Shown: one piece after another, positions 49,430 to 57,750 of the stretch | Numbering within the stretch: the first letter of the stretch is position 1 | Layout of the letters: each line of letters opens with the position of its first letter | DNA from: Cryobacterium sp. Y29 | GTDB lineage: Bacteria; Actinomycetota; Actinomycetes; Actinomycetales; Microbacteriaceae | Direction of reading: 5' to 3' | Length of the DNA: 64,000 nucleotides | NCBI RefSeq assembly: GCF_002929825.1 | Contig: NZ_PJJN01000032.1 | Coordinates: 163,416-227,415, forward strand | Translations under genes and position numbers: made by a program | The notes under the pieces: generated by a model | What the model saw: only the letters and a program-made list of their open reading frames with translations | Databases searched by the model: none | What the model was told of the DNA's origin: nothing

Positions 49430-50806
49430 TCAGACTTCGACGGCGTGCTGCGCGGCCCATGCGTTGTAACCGCCGACGAGGTCGGTGACGTTCGAATGGC
49501 CAAGGCTGCGCAGGGCACTCGCGGCGACGCTTGAACGCCAGCCGCTGGCACAGTGGATGACCACGGGTCCGGCGGGCACCTCGGCGTGGCGCTCGCTCAG
49601 CTCGGCCAAAGGAATGCGCAGCGAGCCTGGGATCGCTCCCTGCTCGACCTCGCCGGGGTTACGAACGTCGAGGATTGTTGCGGCGACGTACCGGCGCACA
49701 GCCTCGAAGTCCTCAAGCTCGACCCGCGTACCGACCTGTGCCAGTGGGCCGAGGTCGGTGAACGCCTGCGCCGGGTTTGTCAGATATCCGGCGACCCGGT
49801 CGAAGCCGATGCGGGCCAGCCGCATTCCGGCCTCGGTTTCGCGGCCGGAGTCGGCGATGATCACGATGCTGTCGTCGTGCTGGATGACCATTCCGGCCGT
49901 CTCGGAGAAGCGACCGTCCAGTCCCACGTTGATAGACCCGGCCAGGTGCCCGAGCGCGAAGTCCTCGGGGCCGCGGGTGTCGAGAACGCGGGCTCCGCGT
50001 TCAACGGATGTGCGAACATCCGTCAGATTCAGCGGTGCCAGTTCACGGGTGGAACCGATGATTTCGTGCGCGCTGCGGTTGATCATCGCGTCAACGGCGA
50101 AATAGCCGGGGATTGCGGGCTGGCCGCTGCGGATCATCGTCACGAAGTCGTTTTCACTCATGGGCTGCACAGACGCGTTCGTCAGGCGCTGGTTGCCGAT
50201 GGTGGATTCGAGCTCGTCAGAGAGGTTCTTGCCGCAAGCGGAACCAGCACCGTGCGCGGGGAGAACACGCACCGCATCAGGCAAGGCGAGAAGCGTCGTG
50301 TGGATCGACGCGTACAGGGCGCGGGCCAGTTGGTCGGGATCGGCGCCGACGGATGCGGCCAGGTCAGGACGACCCACGTCACCGATGAAGAGAGTATCGC
50401 CGGTGAGGACGGCATGAGGTACGGCGTCGCCGGCGTGTTCACGAACGACGATGCTGATGGACTCCCAGGTGTGCCCGGGGGTGTCGAGAATTTGCAGTTC
50501 CACTTCACCGAGCGAAATTTTCTCGCCATTGGCCAGGTGACGGATCTCGTACTCCGCCTCGGCGCGGGCACCGTAGCCGATCCAGGCGCCAGTGGCTGCG
50601 GCCAGCTCAAGGTGACCGGCGACGAAGTCAGCGTGGAAATGCGTGTTGATCACGCCGACGATGGTCAGGTTGTTCGCTTGGGCATCGGCGAGGTAGTCGT
50701 CGATGTCGCGGCGAGGGTCCACGACAACGGCTTGACCGCTCGTCTCATCACCGACGAGGTACGAACCATGGGATAAGCAGTTGAGGTAGTACTGGGTCAA
50801 AATCAT
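49430..50806 (-). CDS. cstB: CstB-like persulfide dioxygenase with two rhodanese domains
   Basis: A 458-residue protein. The N-terminal metallo-beta-lactamase domain (residues about 1-240) has THFHADFVAGH, DTPGHTWES and LTGDTLFIGDVGRPDL, which are the iron-binding motifs of ETHE1-type persulfide dioxygenases. A middle rhodanese-like domain (about 255-355) has DSGRETEAG in place of the cysteine loop and so is inactive. The last domain (about 370-458) has VVIHCASGWRSSVA with a cysteine near residue 419. This order equals that of staphylococcal CstB, which converts persulfide to thiosulfate. The frame is open to 51274 but ATG 50806 follows GGAGGCCACG. The promoter shares operators C and D with the divergent thioredoxin. 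Confidence 0.88.
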   Translation of the reverse strand: MILTQYYLNCLSHGSYLVGDETSGQAVVVDPRRDIDDYLADAQANNLTIVGVINTHFHADFVAGHLELAAATGAWIGYGARAEAEYEIRHLANGEKISLGEVELQILDTPGHTWESISIVVREHAGDAVPHAVLTGDTLFIGDVGRPDLAASVGADPDQLARALYASIHTTLLALPDAVRVLPAHGAGSACGKNLSDELESTIGNQRLTNASVQPMSENDFVTMIRSGQPAIPGYFAVDAMINRSAHEIIGSTRELAPLNLTDVRTSVERGARVLDTRGPEDFALGHLAGSINVGLDGRFSETAGMVIQHDDSIVIIADSGRETEAGMRLARIGFDRVAGYLTNPAQAFTDLGPLAQVGTRVELEDFEAVRRYVAATILDVRNPGEVEQGAIPGSLRIPLAELSERHAEVPAGPVVIHCASGWRSSVAASALRSLGHSNVTDLVGGYNAWAAQHAVEV

Positions 50807-50882
50807 CGTGGCCTCCAAAGATCGGGCCCACCACGCCGACACGAATTGGGGCGTGTAGTGGGTATGCGCCCCAGTCTCGCAC

Positions 50883-50919
50883 ATACCCCCTACCGTATAC
50901 AAGATACCCCTAAGGGTAT
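50883..50919. promoter_or_regulatory. Tandem CstR/CsoR-like operators, sites C and D
   Basis: Site C (50883-50898) is ATACCCCCTACCGTAT, a weaker match. Site D (50904-50919) is ATACCCCTAAGGGTAT, a near-perfect palindrome. Their centres are 21 bases apart, two helical turns, so two tetramers could bind the same face. They lie between the CstB-like gene (start 50806) and the thioredoxin gene (start 50931) and overlap where both promoters must be. Confidence 0.78.
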
Positions 50920-50930
50920 AGTCTTCGGGT

Positions 50931-51287
50931 ATGGCTATTACCGATCTCACCGAGACCACCTTTGACGCGACCATTGCCCAGAGTCCCATCGTGCTGGTTG
51001 ATTTCTGGGCGGCATGGTGCGGCCCGTGTCGCAGTTTCGCCCCGACATTCACCGCGGCGTCTGAAAAACACCCCGCAATCACTTTCGGAAAAGTTGACAC
51101 CGAAGCCGAACAGGGACTGGCCGCAGCCGCGGGCATCCGCTCCATCCCCACGCTGATGGCGTTTCGGGACTCCGTGCTCGTCTTTTCCCAGCCGGGTGCT
51201 CTCAACGCTGCCAGCTTGGAAGAACTCATTGCCGGCGTCGAGAACCTCAACATGGACGACGTGCGCGCCAGCATCGCCGCCCACTAA
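50931..51287 (+). CDS. Thioredoxin
   Basis: A 118-residue thioredoxin with the classical active site FWAAWCGPCRSF (Cys30 and Cys33) and the cis-proline segment IRSIPTLMAF. It reduces disulfides and persulfides in the cytoplasm, and can release sulfide from protein persulfides formed by the rhodaneses nearby. It starts only 12 bases after operator D, so it should be strongly controlled by the repressor. The C-terminal 20 residues (NLNMDDVRASIAAH) are slightly longer than in housekeeping thioredoxin. Confidence 0.92.
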   Translation: MAITDLTETTFDATIAQSPIVLVDFWAAWCGPCRSFAPTFTAASEKHPAITFGKVDTEAEQGLAAAAGIRSIPTLMAFRDSVLVFSQPGALNAASLEELIAGVENLNMDDVRASIAAH

Positions 51288-51408
51288 AAACTCCTACCCC
51301 CTGAGCTCATCTCCTCCACCTCCGGCGGCGCCACCCGCTTTGGGTGAGCGAGTGGAGGTCAGCGACATTCCCGTCTTCAATGAACGTGCGGTGCACGCCT
51401 CACCCTTA

Positions 51409-51424
51409 ATACTCCCTGGGGTAT
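51409..51424. promoter_or_regulatory. CstR/CsoR-like operator, site E
   Basis: ATACTCCCTGGGGTAT lies 42 bases upstream of the ATG of the small cysteine-rich gene at 51466. Position and sequence predict control of that gene by the same repressor. Confidence 0.75.
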
Positions 51425-51465
51425 AATTAATATCGAAAGTTCACCTCGTCGAATGGAGATCCCTC

Positions 51466-51630
51466 ATGTGTCGTGCCGTAACGTGCAAAGTGTGCCAAAA
51501 GACAACATGGGCGGGCTGCGGTCAGCACATTGATCAGGTAATGCGCGGTGTGCCGCGCAACCAACAGTGCGCCGGGCATGTGAAGGAAAAACCGACCGGA
51601 TCATTCTGGTCCCGGCTGCTCGGACGCTAA
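51466..51630 (+). CDS. Small cysteine-rich protein, unknown function
   Basis: A 54-residue protein beginning MCRAVTCKVCQKTTWAGCGQ, with ATG at 51466 and GGAGAT seven bases before it. Five cysteines (positions 2, 7, 10, 18, 35) and a histidine pattern (GQH at 19-21, GHV at 37-39) suggest a zinc-binding or sulfur-accepting fold. The C-terminus ends FWSRLLGR. Similar tiny proteins seem familiar from actinobacteria but have no function that I know of. Operator site E upstream ties it to the sulfur regulon. Confidence 0.75.
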   Translation: MCRAVTCKVCQKTTWAGCGQHIDQVMRGVPRNQQCAGHVKEKPTGSFWSRLLGR

Positions 51631-51929
51631 CGGCGCGATCCGCGTCATCATCTTCTCAGGCTTGCCCGAAGCGCCTGCGGCCGGCCGCAACGCGATGGCC
51701 CTGTTTCGATGCTGATTCCTGACGTGTCTGACAGGTGATCCGGCAGCAACCGGTTAGAACGGCGATCGCCTGTAAAGTGGGGGCGGTATGTTACTTCGGA
51801 GCGGTGCTGGCGCCATAAACCCTGACAGCGCTCTCCACCCACAAGAGCAGCGCCGCTCAGTGTTGCGGTGCACAGATTCAGCGACAAAGTCCTGACCGTG
51901 CCTTCGGAGAGCGGAGAGCGGATCGCGTG
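51631..51929. other. Gene-free gap
   Basis: About 300 bases between the small cysteine-rich gene and the DUF302 gene. A minus-strand frame (51648-51887) has no ribosome site and no family features. I see no hairpin with a T-run and no palindrome of the ATACCCC type here. Confidence 0.5.
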
Positions 51930-52352
51930 TTACGTGTTGCTGTTTTCGTCTTGTAGAGCGGCTAGCGCGGCGAGAAGGCGTTCATCGGCTTGATCAGCAA
52001 CGTTCTGTATAGCTCGGGAGTTGCTGAGCTGGACCATGGTTTGTGGGTTGATAGCTTGAACCGTGGTGGTATTCGCTGATGAGCTTCGTCGGATGACGAC
52101 GTTGCACGGAAGCAGCAAGCCCATGTCTGGCTCTGCGGTGAGTGCTTGTTCGGCGAGGGCCGGGTTGCAAGCGCCCAGGATCAGGTAGTTGCCCAGTGTA
52201 TTCGCGCTTTCCACGCCAAGTTTCGTTTCAAAGGTCGCATGAACGTCGATTTCAGTCAGAACACCAAATCCCTGGTTGGCGAGTTCTTCCCGCACTCTGG
52301 AGACGGCTTTTTCGTAAGGCAGCGAGACGGTGATGGTGTGTGCGTAGTTCAT
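51930..52352 (-). CDS. DUF302 domain protein
   Basis: A 140-residue protein from ATG 52352, which follows CAGGAGAAACCA. The DUF302 pattern is clear: TVSLPYEKAVSRVREELANQ, GFGVLTEIDVHATFETKLG and ILGACNPALAEQALTAEPDMG, then LLLPCNVVIR. Two cysteines (in GACNP and LPCNV) are conserved in the family. The function is not established; members often sit near metal or sulfur stress genes. It lies downstream of the multicopper oxidase fragment on the same strand. Confidence 0.85.
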   Translation of the reverse strand: MNYAHTITVSLPYEKAVSRVREELANQGFGVLTEIDVHATFETKLGVESANTLGNYLILGACNPALAEQALTAEPDMGLLLPCNVVIRRSSSANTTTVQAINPQTMVQLSNSRAIQNVADQADERLLAALAALQDENSNT

Positions 52353-52398
52353 TGGTTTCTCCTGATCCATTTTCGTGAATTGATGGTTGCGGCTGGTG

Positions 52399-52875
52399 TC
52401 AGTTTGCGGTGATGCTTCCCATCATTCCGCTGTCTTCGTGGTCAAGGATGTGGCAGTGGTATTCGATACGTCCGCTGAAGTCGTCACAGGCGATACGCAC
52501 GCGCATGGAGCTGCGTGCCGGGATGTTCACGACATCCTGCCACATGATGGTGTCGACGGGCTGGCCTGACTGCTCGATGATCTGCATCGGCCACACGTGC
52601 AGGTGCATGGGGTGATCGAGCGGGCTGGTATTTGTCAGCAACCAGTCCTCCACGCTGTCGAATTGCACGGTCGTGTCGACCCGGGTGGCATCGAATACCA
52701 GGCCGTTGATCGTGGCCGACATCATGCCCCCACCCATGTCGCCGTCCATATTTCCGTCCATTCCCATCGCGAAGATTAGCTCGCGTTCGGCGGCTACGGA
52801 GGCCGTCCGTAGGTTACGTGGAATGGCCTGACCGGCCACGATAAATGTAGCCAGCGCGATGACGTCGGTGGCAGT
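52399..52875 (-). pseudogene. 5'-truncated multicopper oxidase (C-terminal cupredoxin domain)
   Basis: Only the last domain of a multicopper oxidase remains (about 146-158 residues instead of 450-550). Copper-ligand motifs are intact: HPMHLHVWPMQI and YHCHILDHEDSGMMG. Upstream the frame continues for about 12 codons (ASFTATDVIALATF) and then meets a stop. The first cupredoxin domains and the signal peptide are absent; beyond the break lies the remnant of a serine recombinase on the other strand, suggesting a rearrangement. A short secreted product is unlikely because no signal peptide is present. Confidence 0.7.
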
Positions 52876-52889
52876 GAAGCTTGCGAGTC

Positions 52890-53060
52890 ACAGTCTCGCG
52901 TCGATCGCGCGCTCGACGCTCTCGAGGACGGGACACCTGCGTCATCACGACGCGACACCGGCTGGGCCGGTCAACGCAGAACATGCTCGCATTCACTGAA
53001 GAGCTCCGCGGCCGCGGTGCTGGCCTTCGCGTACTGAACCTCGGCGGTGGCGACGCCGGC
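52890..53060 (+). pseudogene. Remnant of a serine recombinase (resolvase/invertase)
   Basis: The plus strand encodes TRHRLGRSTQNMLAFTEELR and GRGAGLRVLNLGGG, the pattern of the catalytic-domain segment LDRLGRS...LRxxGVxLxSL of resolvases. A preceding piece, RALDALEDG, is in another frame one base apart. The N-terminal catalytic serine region and the C-terminal DNA-binding domain are missing, and the fragment runs into a tandem repeat. It is a dead relic of a mobile element. Confidence 0.6.
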
Positions 53061-53127
53061 ACTGCGACGCCGGCACTGCGTCGCCGGCACTGCGTCGCCG
53101 GCACTGCGTCGCCGGCACTGCGTCGCC
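53058..53127. repeat. 14-bp tandem repeat, five copies
   Basis: The unit GGCACTGCGTCGCC is repeated five times in a row (first copy with one change, GGCACTGCGACGCC). The unit is not a multiple of three and lies exactly where the recombinase remnant ends, in non-coding DNA. Confidence 0.9.
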
Positions 53128-53299
53128 GCTCTCGGAAAATCTACTGCTCGCGGCCGTCGTCGCGCGAGCGCGCATCCTCCTGCCCGTGCACAGGTGGCCC
53201 GCTCCGGGCAGCAGGGCGTGCTTGACCTATCCGCGAACAGCCGATCTGGCGAACCGACACAGCCGCGGGCGAATCAACGTCACTTTGAGGCTCACGACC

Positions 53300-53461
53300 T
53301 TATCGTCCTGGTGTCACGGATGCGCCGTCGTGCAAAACGGCATCCGCTTCCTCGTCGTCGATCGCTTCCGGATGCCGCTTGAGATTGAGCAGGGCCACCC
53401 CCAGACCTCCCCATACGGCCAACAGAGCAATGATCATCATGACAACTGCGGAGGTACTCAT
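53300..53461 (-). CDS. metS: MetS-type small subunit of NSS amino-acid transporter
   Basis: A 53-residue protein beginning [20 protein letters not shown], i.e. one membrane helix, followed by a charged tail ([20 protein letters not shown]). Its ATG overlaps the stop of the large transporter gene (ATGA). In Corynebacterium glutamicum the MetPS system needs such a small membrane subunit for methionine and alanine uptake. Size, sequence and coupling all fit. Confidence 0.85.
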   Translation of the reverse strand: MSTSAVVMMIIALLAVWGGLGVALLNLKRHPEAIDDEEADAVLHDGASVTPGR

Positions 53462-55131
53462 GGCTTCTTCCTTTCCCCGGCTACGGATCCTGATGCGGCG
53501 GTTTCGGATAGGCCAGTTTCGCCACCCTTGGTCTTATCCGTGGCGGATTCATTCGCATCGAGCTCGGCGTCCAGGATCGGTCCATGGACATTTTTCTCAT
53601 AAGCGGCGGATCGATGGCTCCACGGAATCTTCGAGAGCAGGTAGGCGATCAGTACCAAGGCAATCACCATGCCCCAGCCGAAGACACCGACAAACCAGTC
53701 CGGCAAACCGCCGTAGCCCTCGCTGATCCTAGTGGTGAGGGTGTCGATCAGGATGTACCCCAGGACCACCGGAGTGACACCGCCGATGAAAATCTGCCAA
53801 CTGCGCCCCAGCTTGACCGAGGACGTTGCATTGATGTGTTCGCGCAGCCGGGGAAGTGCGCTGAACCCAGCAGACATCGCCACCACGGCCACCAGTGCGA
53901 CGGCTACAATTCCGAAGCTATTGACAAAGGCATCGGTCACATCGAGCAGGTTCAGACCCGTCGTCGTTGGAAACAGCACGATCGATATCAGGGCCATAGG
54001 GATGCCCACGACCAGCGTTGCCTTCACCCGCCGCCAGCCTAACTTGTCCTGAACGGCGGCAATGATGACTTCGACGATACTGATCAACGACGTTAGACCG
54101 GCGAACACAAGCGAACCGAAGAACAGCACTCCCAACAGAACGCCCGCCGGCGCCTGCGCAATGATGGTCGGGAACGCAATGAATGCCAGACCGATACCGC
54201 TGACAGCGACTTCGTCCACACCAACCCCGCTCGATGCCGCCATGAATCCCAAGGCAGCGAAGACCCCGATGCCGGCCAGCAGCTCGAAGCCGGAATTAGC
54301 GAAGCCGACGACGAACCCGGAACCGGTCAGATCAGTTTTCCGCCGCAGGTAGGAGGAATACGTGATCATGATCCCGAAGGCCACCGACAGCGAGAAGAAG
54401 ATCTGCCCATAGGCAGCCACCCAGATAGAACTGTCACCGAGCCGGGTCCAGTCCGGCGTGAAGAACGCGTCCAGTCCGGTCCAGGCACCCTCAAGGAACA
54501 GCGCTTGGACGACCAGAATGAGAAACATGATCAACAGCAACGGCATAAACACGATGGAGGATCGGGCAATCCCCTTGTGCACGCCCATAGCCAGGATGGC
54601 GATAACCACGCCCCACACGAGAATCAGCGGAATGAGCACGGAGGGCACGAAGTCGAAGCCCAGGTTCACCTGATCGCTGACCTGGAGGAACTCGCCGGTA
54701 AAGAAACCCGCGGCGTCCTCGCCCCAAGCGGTGGTGAAGGAGAATATGAAGTACATGCCCGCCCAGGCAATGATCACCGCGTAGTACACGGCAATGACGA
54801 AACAGATTCCTACTTGCCACCAGCCAATGGCTTCGGCTTTGGGATGCAGTCTCCGCATTGCCAGCGGAGGCGAACCACGGAATCGGTGCCCGATGGCATA
54901 ATCGAGGAAAAGTAGCGGTATTCCGGCAGTAAGCAAGGCGACCAGATACGGGATAATGAATGCCCCGCCGCCGTTTTCGTAGGCAACGTAGGGGAAGCGC
55001 CAGATATTGCCCAGTCCCACGGCGGACCCGATGGCGGCAAGAATGAACACTCTCCGCCCGGACCACATTTCACGCTGTGGCCGCGCGCTGGCAATCAAGG
55101 GCGGTTGTTGTGTCTTTCCTGATAAACTCAC
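53458..55131 (-). CDS. metP: Sodium-dependent NSS amino-acid symporter, MetP type
   Basis: A 557-residue membrane protein of the neurotransmitter:sodium symporter family with about eleven to twelve helices. The helix 1 signature with the sodium and substrate site is [20 protein letters not shown], followed by [19 protein letters not shown]. The C-terminal tail is long and charged. With MetS downstream the likely substrates are methionine or small neutral amino acids. The preceding 490 bases carry no other gene. Confidence 0.88.
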   Translation of the reverse strand: MSLSGKTQQPPLIASARPQREMWSGRRVFILAAIGSAVGLGNIWRFPYVAYENGGGAFIIPYLVALLTAGIPLLFLDYAIGHRFRGSPPLAMRRLHPKAEAIGWWQVGICFVIAVYYAVIIAWAGMYFIFSFTTAWGEDAAGFFTGEFLQVSDQVNLGFDFVPSVLIPLILVWGVVIAILAMGVHKGIARSSIVFMPLLLIMFLILVVQALFLEGAWTGLDAFFTPDWTRLGDSSIWVAAYGQIFFSLSVAFGIMITYSSYLRRKTDLTGSGFVVGFANSGFELLAGIGVFAALGFMAASSGVGVDEVAVSGIGLAFIAFPTIIAQAPAGVLLGVLFFGSLVFAGLTSLISIVEVIIAAVQDKLGWRRVKATLVVGIPMALISIVLFPTTTGLNLLDVTDAFVNSFGIVAVALVAVVAMSAGFSALPRLREHINATSSVKLGRSWQIFIGGVTPVVLGYILIDTLTTRISEGYGGLPDWFVGVFGWGMVIALVLIAYLLSKIPWSHRSAAYEKNVHGPILDAELDANESATDKTKGGETGLSETAASGSVAGERKKP

Positions 55132-55623
55132 AGTTGTAATCCTCGCAGCAGATGCTCTCGGTGGGTAACCGTCTTCACGGTATCCCCGCCCCAGAAATCA
55201 TGTCAAGACGCCCGGCGAGATGAATTCGTAGCATCATTCGAAAGAGAACCTCATATAGGTTGACATCTTCCGGATTGGATCACCGGAAACGGTGATCGTG
55301 ATTTCCGGCGATGCGTCCAGGGTTTCGCTGTCAGGTCCATCGCGCACGCATCGAGAGTAATTCCCGCTACTGGAAGACTCCGGTCGTCCTTCACCCGGCC
55401 TGAGTCGGCGATCTGTCCAGTGATCATTGAAGGTTTTCGTGCCGCTTGCTGGCATAGCGATGAGTGTGAATGAAACTCGGTTGTCATTTCTGTTGGCCGC
55501 TGACGCTGCCGTTGAATTACTCGCTGAAGAGCGCACGCTTTGCTCATGCCTGTTTCCACTAACTCTACTCTTACGTTAGCGTAGAGATGTACGATTATTC
55601 CCGTACGAAACGAGGTGGCATTC
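55132..55623. other. Divergent intergenic region between metP and a merR gene
   Basis: About 490 bases with no convincing gene; overlapping frames on the minus strand lack ribosome sites. It must hold the metP promoter on the left and the merR promoter, with its dyad at 55563-55586, on the right. Confidence 0.6.
55563..55586. promoter_or_regulatory. MerR-type operator upstream of merR (55624)
   Basis: A 24-bp dyad with outer arms CTCTAC and GTAGAG and the core TTACGTTAGC. The start codon is 38 bases downstream, the usual place for a MerR operator overlapping a promoter. The same arrangement occurs at 60052-60075 and, in part, at 61993-62012. Confidence 0.65.
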
Positions 55624-55983
55624 ATGCTTATCGGTGAGTTCGCCGAACGGACTGGGCTCTCCCAGCGCACAGTGCGGCACTACGACGAGATCCAAGTGTT
55701 GCAAGCGTCGGGGCGCAGCGGATCTGGCTATCGGCTCTATGCCCCGGCCGACCTCGACCGGGCACGCATCATCCGCAGCCTCCGAGCATTGTCTCTCACC
55801 CATCCGGAAATCAAGGAAGCCCTGGCGACGCTTGATCTGGTCGACTCCGACCCGGACGCGACGGTGTCAACAATCCGGCGCGATCTCGCCATCCTGATCA
55901 GCGATGTCGAAGCGCGTGAATGCTCACTGCGCGAACAGGTTCGCGTAGCCAGCGGGTTCATCGACCTGCTGCGGAGTCTGTGA
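55624..55983 (+). CDS. MerR family regulator
   Basis: A 119-residue protein from ATG 55624 with GAGGTGG before it. The winged helix motif is MLIGEFAERTGLSQRTVRHY, continuing DEIQVLQASGRSGSGYRLY, and the rest is a dimerising coiled coil (about residues 75-112) without a large effector domain. There are two cysteines at most and no metal-site pattern such as CxxxxxxxCC, so a metal sensor is unlikely. It precedes prfC by 43 bases and may be co-transcribed with it. Confidence 0.85.
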   Translation: MLIGEFAERTGLSQRTVRHYDEIQVLQASGRSGSGYRLYAPADLDRARIIRSLRALSLTHPEIKEALATLDLVDSDPDATVSTIRRDLAILISDVEARECSLREQVRVASGFIDLLRSL

Positions 55984-56026
55984 ATCAACCACGCCCACCT
56001 GGTGATCACGCTCAGACAGGAATACC

Positions 56027-57676
56027 GTGACGCATCAAACCACCCCTACCGTCTCTAACCTCGATATCCTCGCCCAAGCCCACAAACGGCGCACCTTTGC
56101 CGTTATTTCTCACCCTGATGCCGGCAAGTCCACGCTGACCGAAGCACTCTTGCTGCACGCGCACGCGATTGATCGGGCGGGTGCGGTACACGGCAAAGCT
56201 GGCCGGCGGGGCACCGTGTCTGACTGGATGGCCATGGAGCAGGCCCGTGGCATATCCGTGACGTCCGCCGCTATCCAGTTTGAGTATCGCGACACCGTGA
56301 TCAATCTCGTTGACACCCCCGGTCACGCCGATTTCTCCGAAGACACCTTCCGGGTCCTCTCCGCTGTTGATGCCGCTGTGATGCTCGTCGATGCCAGCAA
56401 GGGCCTCGAACCAGAAACTATGAAGCTGTTTGAGGTGTGCCGACAACACGGCCTGCCTGTGATCACGGTCATCAATAAATGGGATCGACCTGGAAAGTCC
56501 GCGTTGGATCTCATGGACGAGATCCATGACCGCACCGGGCTTGTGCCCACACCGCTCACCTGGCCTGTCGGGCTCGCCGGCGAATTTCGCGGAGTTCTAG
56601 ATCGACAATCCCCCGGATTTGTGCGTTTCACTCGAACCCCGGGAGGCGCGACCGCCGCCATTGAAGCTCGTACCACGGCGACGGCCGCTGCCGCGGAACT
56701 CGGTCAGGATTGGACTAATGCTGCCGAAGAATCAGCACTGCTCCATGCCGAAGGGCACGACCACGACGAGGCACTTTTTCTTCGCGCGACGACCACGCCG
56801 GTGCTGTTTTGCGCTGCCGTTCTCAATTTTGGTGTTCACCAGCTGCTGGATGCTCTCGTGGAATTCGCTCCGCCCGCTCTGGCCCGGGCAGATATCACCG
56901 GTCGACAACGGCCCGTCAACGGTGACTTCTCCGGATTTGTCTTCAAGGTTCAGTCCGGCATGAACGCCTCGCACCGTGACCACGTCGCATTCGTGCGGGT
57001 GTGTTCGGGCATGTTCCACCGCGGGATGGTTGTGACGCAGGCATCGACCGGCCGTCCGTTTGCCACGAAGTATGCGCAACAGATGTTCGGACGGGAACGC
57101 ACCATGGCGGAGCAGGCCTGGCCCGGCGACATCGTGGGGTTGATCAATGCAGCCTCTCTTCGGGTGGGCGATTCACTCTATGATTCCGAACCCGTTGAAT
57201 ACCCGCCCCTGCCGGTGTTCGCCCCCGAGTATTTTCGTGCCGTACGCCCCGCCGACACCAGCAGGCACAAGCAATTCCGTCGCGGAATCGATCAACTCGA
57301 CCATGAGGGGGTCATTCAAGTCATGCGGTCTGACCTGCGGGGCGACCAGGCTCCAGCACTCGGGGCGGTGGGTCCGATGCAGTTCGACGTCGTTGAGGAA
57401 CGCATGACGCACGATTTTGGTGCTGATATCCGCATGGAAACGTTGCCCTACCAAGTCGCGCGCTGCACCGATCGAGCAAGCGCGGGCAGACTGGGGTCGC
57501 TACGCCAGGTGGAAGTGCTCACTCGATCCGACAACACCCTCTTGGCCTTGTTCAGCACCCCCTGGCGGTTTCAGGCTGTCGCTCGGGAGTTCCCGGATAT
57601 CGTGCTGGAAGACCTCAGCCCGTCCGTCGAGACGGAGTCCGTCGAGGGCGCAGCCCGCGGCGATAAACGCCGCTGA
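56027..57676 (+). CDS. prfC: Peptide chain release factor 3
   Basis: A 549-residue translational GTPase starting with GTG (AGGAA before it). G1 is ISHPDAGKSTLTEALL, G2 region GRRGTVSDWMAMEQARGISV, G3 DTPGHADFSED, G4 INKWDRPGK. The C-terminal half has RF3-specific stretches such as GPMQFDVVEERM. RF3 recycles RF1/RF2 after termination. Many actinobacteria lack RF3, so its presence beside a MerR gene is worth noting. A strong hairpin follows the gene. Confidence 0.9.
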   Translation: MTHQTTPTVSNLDILAQAHKRRTFAVISHPDAGKSTLTEALLLHAHAIDRAGAVHGKAGRRGTVSDWMAMEQARGISVTSAAIQFEYRDTVINLVDTPGHADFSEDTFRVLSAVDAAVMLVDASKGLEPETMKLFEVCRQHGLPVITVINKWDRPGKSALDLMDEIHDRTGLVPTPLTWPVGLAGEFRGVLDRQSPGFVRFTRTPGGATAAIEARTTATAAAAELGQDWTNAAEESALLHAEGHDHDEALFLRATTTPVLFCAAVLNFGVHQLLDALVEFAPPALARADITGRQRPVNGDFSGFVFKVQSGMNASHRDHVAFVRVCSGMFHRGMVVTQASTGRPFATKYAQQMFGRERTMAEQAWPGDIVGLINAASLRVGDSLYDSEPVEYPPLPVFAPEYFRAVRPADTSRHKQFRRGIDQLDHEGVIQVMRSDLRGDQAPALGAVGPMQFDVVEERMTHDFGADIRMETLPYQVARCTDRASAGRLGSLRQVEVLTRSDNTLLALFSTPWRFQAVAREFPDIVLEDLSPSVETESVEGAARGDKRR

Positions 57677-57695
57677 AGGTGCGTCACCGGCGAGA

Positions 57696-57738
57696 ACAGC
57701 AGCGGCCCGGCACACATGATGCGCCGGGCCGCTGCTGT
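57696..57738. terminator. Hairpin between convergent prfC and rnj
   Basis: A 16-bp perfect stem (arms 57696-57711 and 57723-57738, ACAGCAGCGGCCCGGC and its complement) with an 11-base loop. It has no T-run on either side but lies in the convergent gap, so it is probably a terminator or a 3'-end protector. Confidence 0.7.
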
Positions 57739-57750
57739 GCTGGCTATCGT

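Noticed and set aside
49201..49551. Minus-strand frame of 116 residues overlapping the CstB-like gene end
   Set aside because: It overlaps the active rhodanese domain in another frame, has no ribosome site and does not resemble a known family. The rhodanese frame downstream is a different one.
53058..53127. CRISPR array
   Set aside because: The 14-bp units are directly adjacent with no spacers, and no cas genes are present.
52881..53225. Open frame of 114 residues with recombinase-like part as an intact gene
   Set aside because: It lacks the catalytic serine region and DNA-binding domain and continues through the 14-bp repeat array; treated as a remnant.
44371..53300. A classical integrated element with attachment repeats at the tRNA
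   Set aside because: No integrase gene and no direct copy of the tRNA 3' end was found; only decayed fragments support the idea, so it is kept as an inference.
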